Of a stretch of DNA of 18,686 nt, positions 16,906 to 18,686 are shown piece by piece. The DNA is from Ichthyophonus hoferi (taxonomy: Eukaryota > Opisthokonta > Ichthyosporea > Ichthyophonida > Ichthyophonidae). Location of the stretch: contig NAOQ01000444.1 in the NCBI GenBank assembly GCA_002751075.1, forward strand, positions 26,717-45,402, in the 5' to 3' direction. A program made the translations under genes and the position numbers. The stretch's first letter is position 1; every line of letters starts with the position of its first letter. The notes below the pieces were generated by a model. It did no database searches. It saw only the letters and a list, made by a program, of their open reading frames with translations, and was not told the origin of the DNA.

Positions 16906-18686
16906 GTATGAGTTCACCAACTCTTTTTCTTTTTCTATTTTTTTATTCATATATATGTAGCTTCTATTCTCCTTTTATTTGGTTGGGTGGGTTTCTCTTT
17001 ATTTAGTACTGCTGTTGTTCTTGAGGGTGTGTATATGTATATAGATAGATAAATATATATCCATACATATATGCATGCATACGTACATACATAGCAGAAC
17101 ACAAGAAAAGGAGAAGGGAACAAGTGGAAAGCCAATATAGTACACAATACATTTTATTATTATAATAACCTTTACTGTACACTATATGCAGTTCTATTAT
17201 ATAGGACCACCCCCAGGGGCCCCTACAGACCGCAATGATGAAATCTATGTTTGTGGACAGACCGTGGTCTGGAGCACTGGGTCTAAAGTTATTAGATCAT
17301 TTACTGTGGGATCTACCGTTGTGCAGGTAATATACCACTCACATGTCGTTCGTCTGTTATACATGTTTTATTTTTTATTTTTTTGATATATAAGAATGGT
17401 TAAATACTTTAAACTATAACAAACCAATTGTTGATGGCTCTTAACGCCTTTGTTAAGTTTAGCTTATATTACTATTTTCTCTATACTAATGCATATTACC
17501 TTTTAAAGTTAAGATTTATAATAATTCCAAGGCCAATAAAACAATAGATGAAGTAACGGAGGGATAAGCATTTTCCTATTAGTTAATACCCATACTCTGG
17601 TATAGGTTTTTGTTGGTTGATAAAGGTTTCAATATTGTAACTAGTGGAAGATAAACATTATAATATTAACTCGACACAATCTAGAATGGGGCATGAAAAC
17701 AATAACGTTTAGGTTCCATGTTTCTTAAAATTAGTCCAAATGATAATTTATATACAGCCAAACCCAATGAGAACGCTCGGATTGCACGTTTTTATATTGC
17801 CAAATAAACACGTTATTGTTATTGGTCATGTAAACCATATTTAAAAGTGTCCAACTATATATATATATATATATATATATACTGAATTAATAGATAGAGA
17901 ATAATTTGCCCTGCACTAACCCTCTCCAAAGGGAAGTTCCAAGAGACAGTCAAATACTGTCAGTTGTGAATTAAACTCAGGCTCGGCTTTCAATTTTAAT
18001 GGAAGCACTAGAGAGTTAACCATTGGCTCCAAAAAATAATTAAAAGAAGAATATGTAAGGATTTATAAGCTTATCTCACTATATATTTTTTAGAATAAAA
18101 CGAAAAACAGTTCACCAATTGGCTCCTGGACCAATCTCAAGCTTCCCTTACCCATCATCCAGTCAGAATGTTCTAATAGAATGGAAGATTATCAAATCCC
18201 ATTATATGAAAAAGGTTAATTAAGTATATTTAAAATTTAACCTAGAAGTCTTACAGGTGCTGTGGTGCCTGCTCGCCCCGGGGGAGGTACAACCAGAGCA
18301 AAAGAAACTAGTAGCCACACTATGTATAGTGGAGGAGGTAGATGGACCACATGCATGTTTCTTTTTAATTTCTTACTTTTTTTTTCTTGCCCTTCCATCT
18401 AAATTTGTTTACACCGTTTTCATTTTAGCACAATCTCACAGATCCAATTATGGAGTTTTGCATTCTGTTCGATATTATTGTTAGACAAGCAACAAATAAT
18501 GCAGTAGTTGTTGAGAGGTGAAACCGTCTGTAAATGAACATGGGGTGATGAATGGTTAGATGAATGATACAGAGAGCGTTTATATGTCTTTTCATGTTTG
18601 CATGTGCTTAATTTAAGACGGATATACATGCCTTGGTTAGAATATATCCGTGCATACACACATTTGGTTATATACATACATACATG
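16774..18686 (+). CDS. ANAPC1: APC1 (anaphase-promoting complex subunit 1), N-terminal exons, runs off the right edge
   Basis: Three exons are recognisable: 16774-16905, 17192-17326 and 18257 to about 18337, with both joins in phase 0. Together they give QQFEPFGREYCKVHP..., then RNDEIYVCGQTVVWSTGSK, RSFTVGSTVVQ and VLWCLL...LCIVEE. From memory, human APC1 reads LQEFVPFGRDHCKHHP, YDEELYVAGNMVIWSKGSK, KAFTVDSPVQQALWC and CICIL in the same order. APC1 is the largest scaffold of the APC/C ubiquitin ligase, which targets cyclins and securin in mitosis; this N-terminal part starts its seven-bladed WD40-like propeller. Only about 116 residues of an expected 1,500-2,000 lie in the window. The start codon is not in the first recognised exon (no ATG between the upstream in-frame stop and the motif). 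The 3' border of the third exon is uncertain. Confidence 0.85.
17192..17326 (+). CDS. ANAPC1: APC1, second recognisable coding exon
   Basis: 45 codons, FYYIGPPPGAPTD... to FTVGSTVVQ. The acceptor TATATGCAG (17191) is the only nearby AG that keeps phase 0; a TAATAAC branch-like sequence lies about 25 bases upstream. The donor is CAG|GTAATA at 17327. An ATG in the acceptor region (17186) is probably intronic rather than a start, because conserved sequence lies in the exon before it. Confidence 0.85.
17327..18256 (+). other. APC1 intron, about 0.93 kb
   Basis: GTAATA...TTACAG, phase 0, between the second and third recognisable exons. It contains a (TA)n run at 17856-17881. A short open stretch at about 18094-18210 has no recognisable motif. 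Confidence 0.75.
17856..17881. repeat. (TA)n microsatellite in APC1 intron
   Basis: Thirteen TA units. Confidence 0.9.
18257..18337 (+). CDS. ANAPC1: APC1, third recognisable coding exon
   Basis: Begins VLWCLLAPGEV after acceptor CTTACAG and continues to KLVATLCIVEE, aligning with QALWC...CICIL of animal APC1. The end is set at GAG|GTAGAT because similarity stops there and a pyrimidine-rich stretch ending TTTTAG (18428) follows, which would make a 91-bp intron. The frame itself stays open to 18484, so the exon could be longer. Confidence 0.65.
18338..18686 (+). other. Probable APC1 intronic sequence to window end
   Basis: A candidate short intron (18338-18428) with strong T/C tract is followed by about 30 open codons from 18429 that do not look like APC1. 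The last bases are a TACA-type microsatellite. The next true APC1 exon is probably outside the window. Confidence 0.45.

Noticed and set aside
17186-17191. ATG at 17186 as the APC1 start codon
   Set aside because: It lies within the splice acceptor, and conserved APC1 sequence is found in the exon upstream.
18429-18520. Open stretch after the TTTTAG at 18428 as a further APC1 exon
   Set aside because: Phase fits but the translation (starting HNLTDPIMEFCILF) does not resemble the following APC1 sequence.

Overview
The window is nuclear DNA of an AT-rich, intron-bearing eukaryote. Three spliced host genes can be read from protein motifs together with matching splice phases. A T-box transcription factor places it among opisthokonts, because T-box genes are known from animals, filastereans, ichthyosporeans and some early fungi. 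Introns of about 0.3-2.1 kb, abundant TA and TATG-type microsatellites and a very divergent T-box suggest either a fast-evolving or early-branching animal or a unicellular holozoan. The sequence alone does not settle which.

Layout: (1) 141-3426, minus strand: a four-exon gene whose model gives 674 residues. It encodes a divergent T-box protein with an acidic, internally repeated N-terminal region and a Ser/Thr/Asn-rich C-terminal tail. (2) 3478-10336: a long, mostly featureless AT-rich interval. It holds one isolated 82-codon reading frame (5077-5325, minus), a 19-bp tandem duplication, a full CRE octamer and a few small hairpins. (3) 10504-13990, minus strand: a three-exon adenylate kinase (262 residues in the model) with a basic, mitochondrial-presequence-like N-terminus and an enlarged LID carrying two CxxC pairs. 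(4) 14049-16773: a microsatellite-rich interval between divergently transcribed genes. (5) 16774 to the right edge, plus strand: the first coding exons of APC1/ANAPC1, the largest scaffold subunit of the anaphase-promoting complex, running off the window.

The three genes belong to unrelated pathways (transcriptional control, nucleotide energy balance, cell-cycle ubiquitination), so they look like ordinary neighbours rather than a functional cluster. Every internal splice junction proposed within the T-box and adenylate kinase models, and both junctions between the three APC1 exons, preserves reading phase. That is the main support for these models beyond motif similarity.

The most interesting points are the altered T-box DNA-contact elements with a long insertion inside the domain, the duplicated acidic motif near its N-terminus, the four-cysteine plant/protist-like LID of the adenylate kinase, and a perfect DR1 nuclear-receptor-type element in an adenylate kinase intron. 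I saw no virus-like element, LTR, transposase, reverse transcriptase, tRNA, rRNA or CRISPR array.
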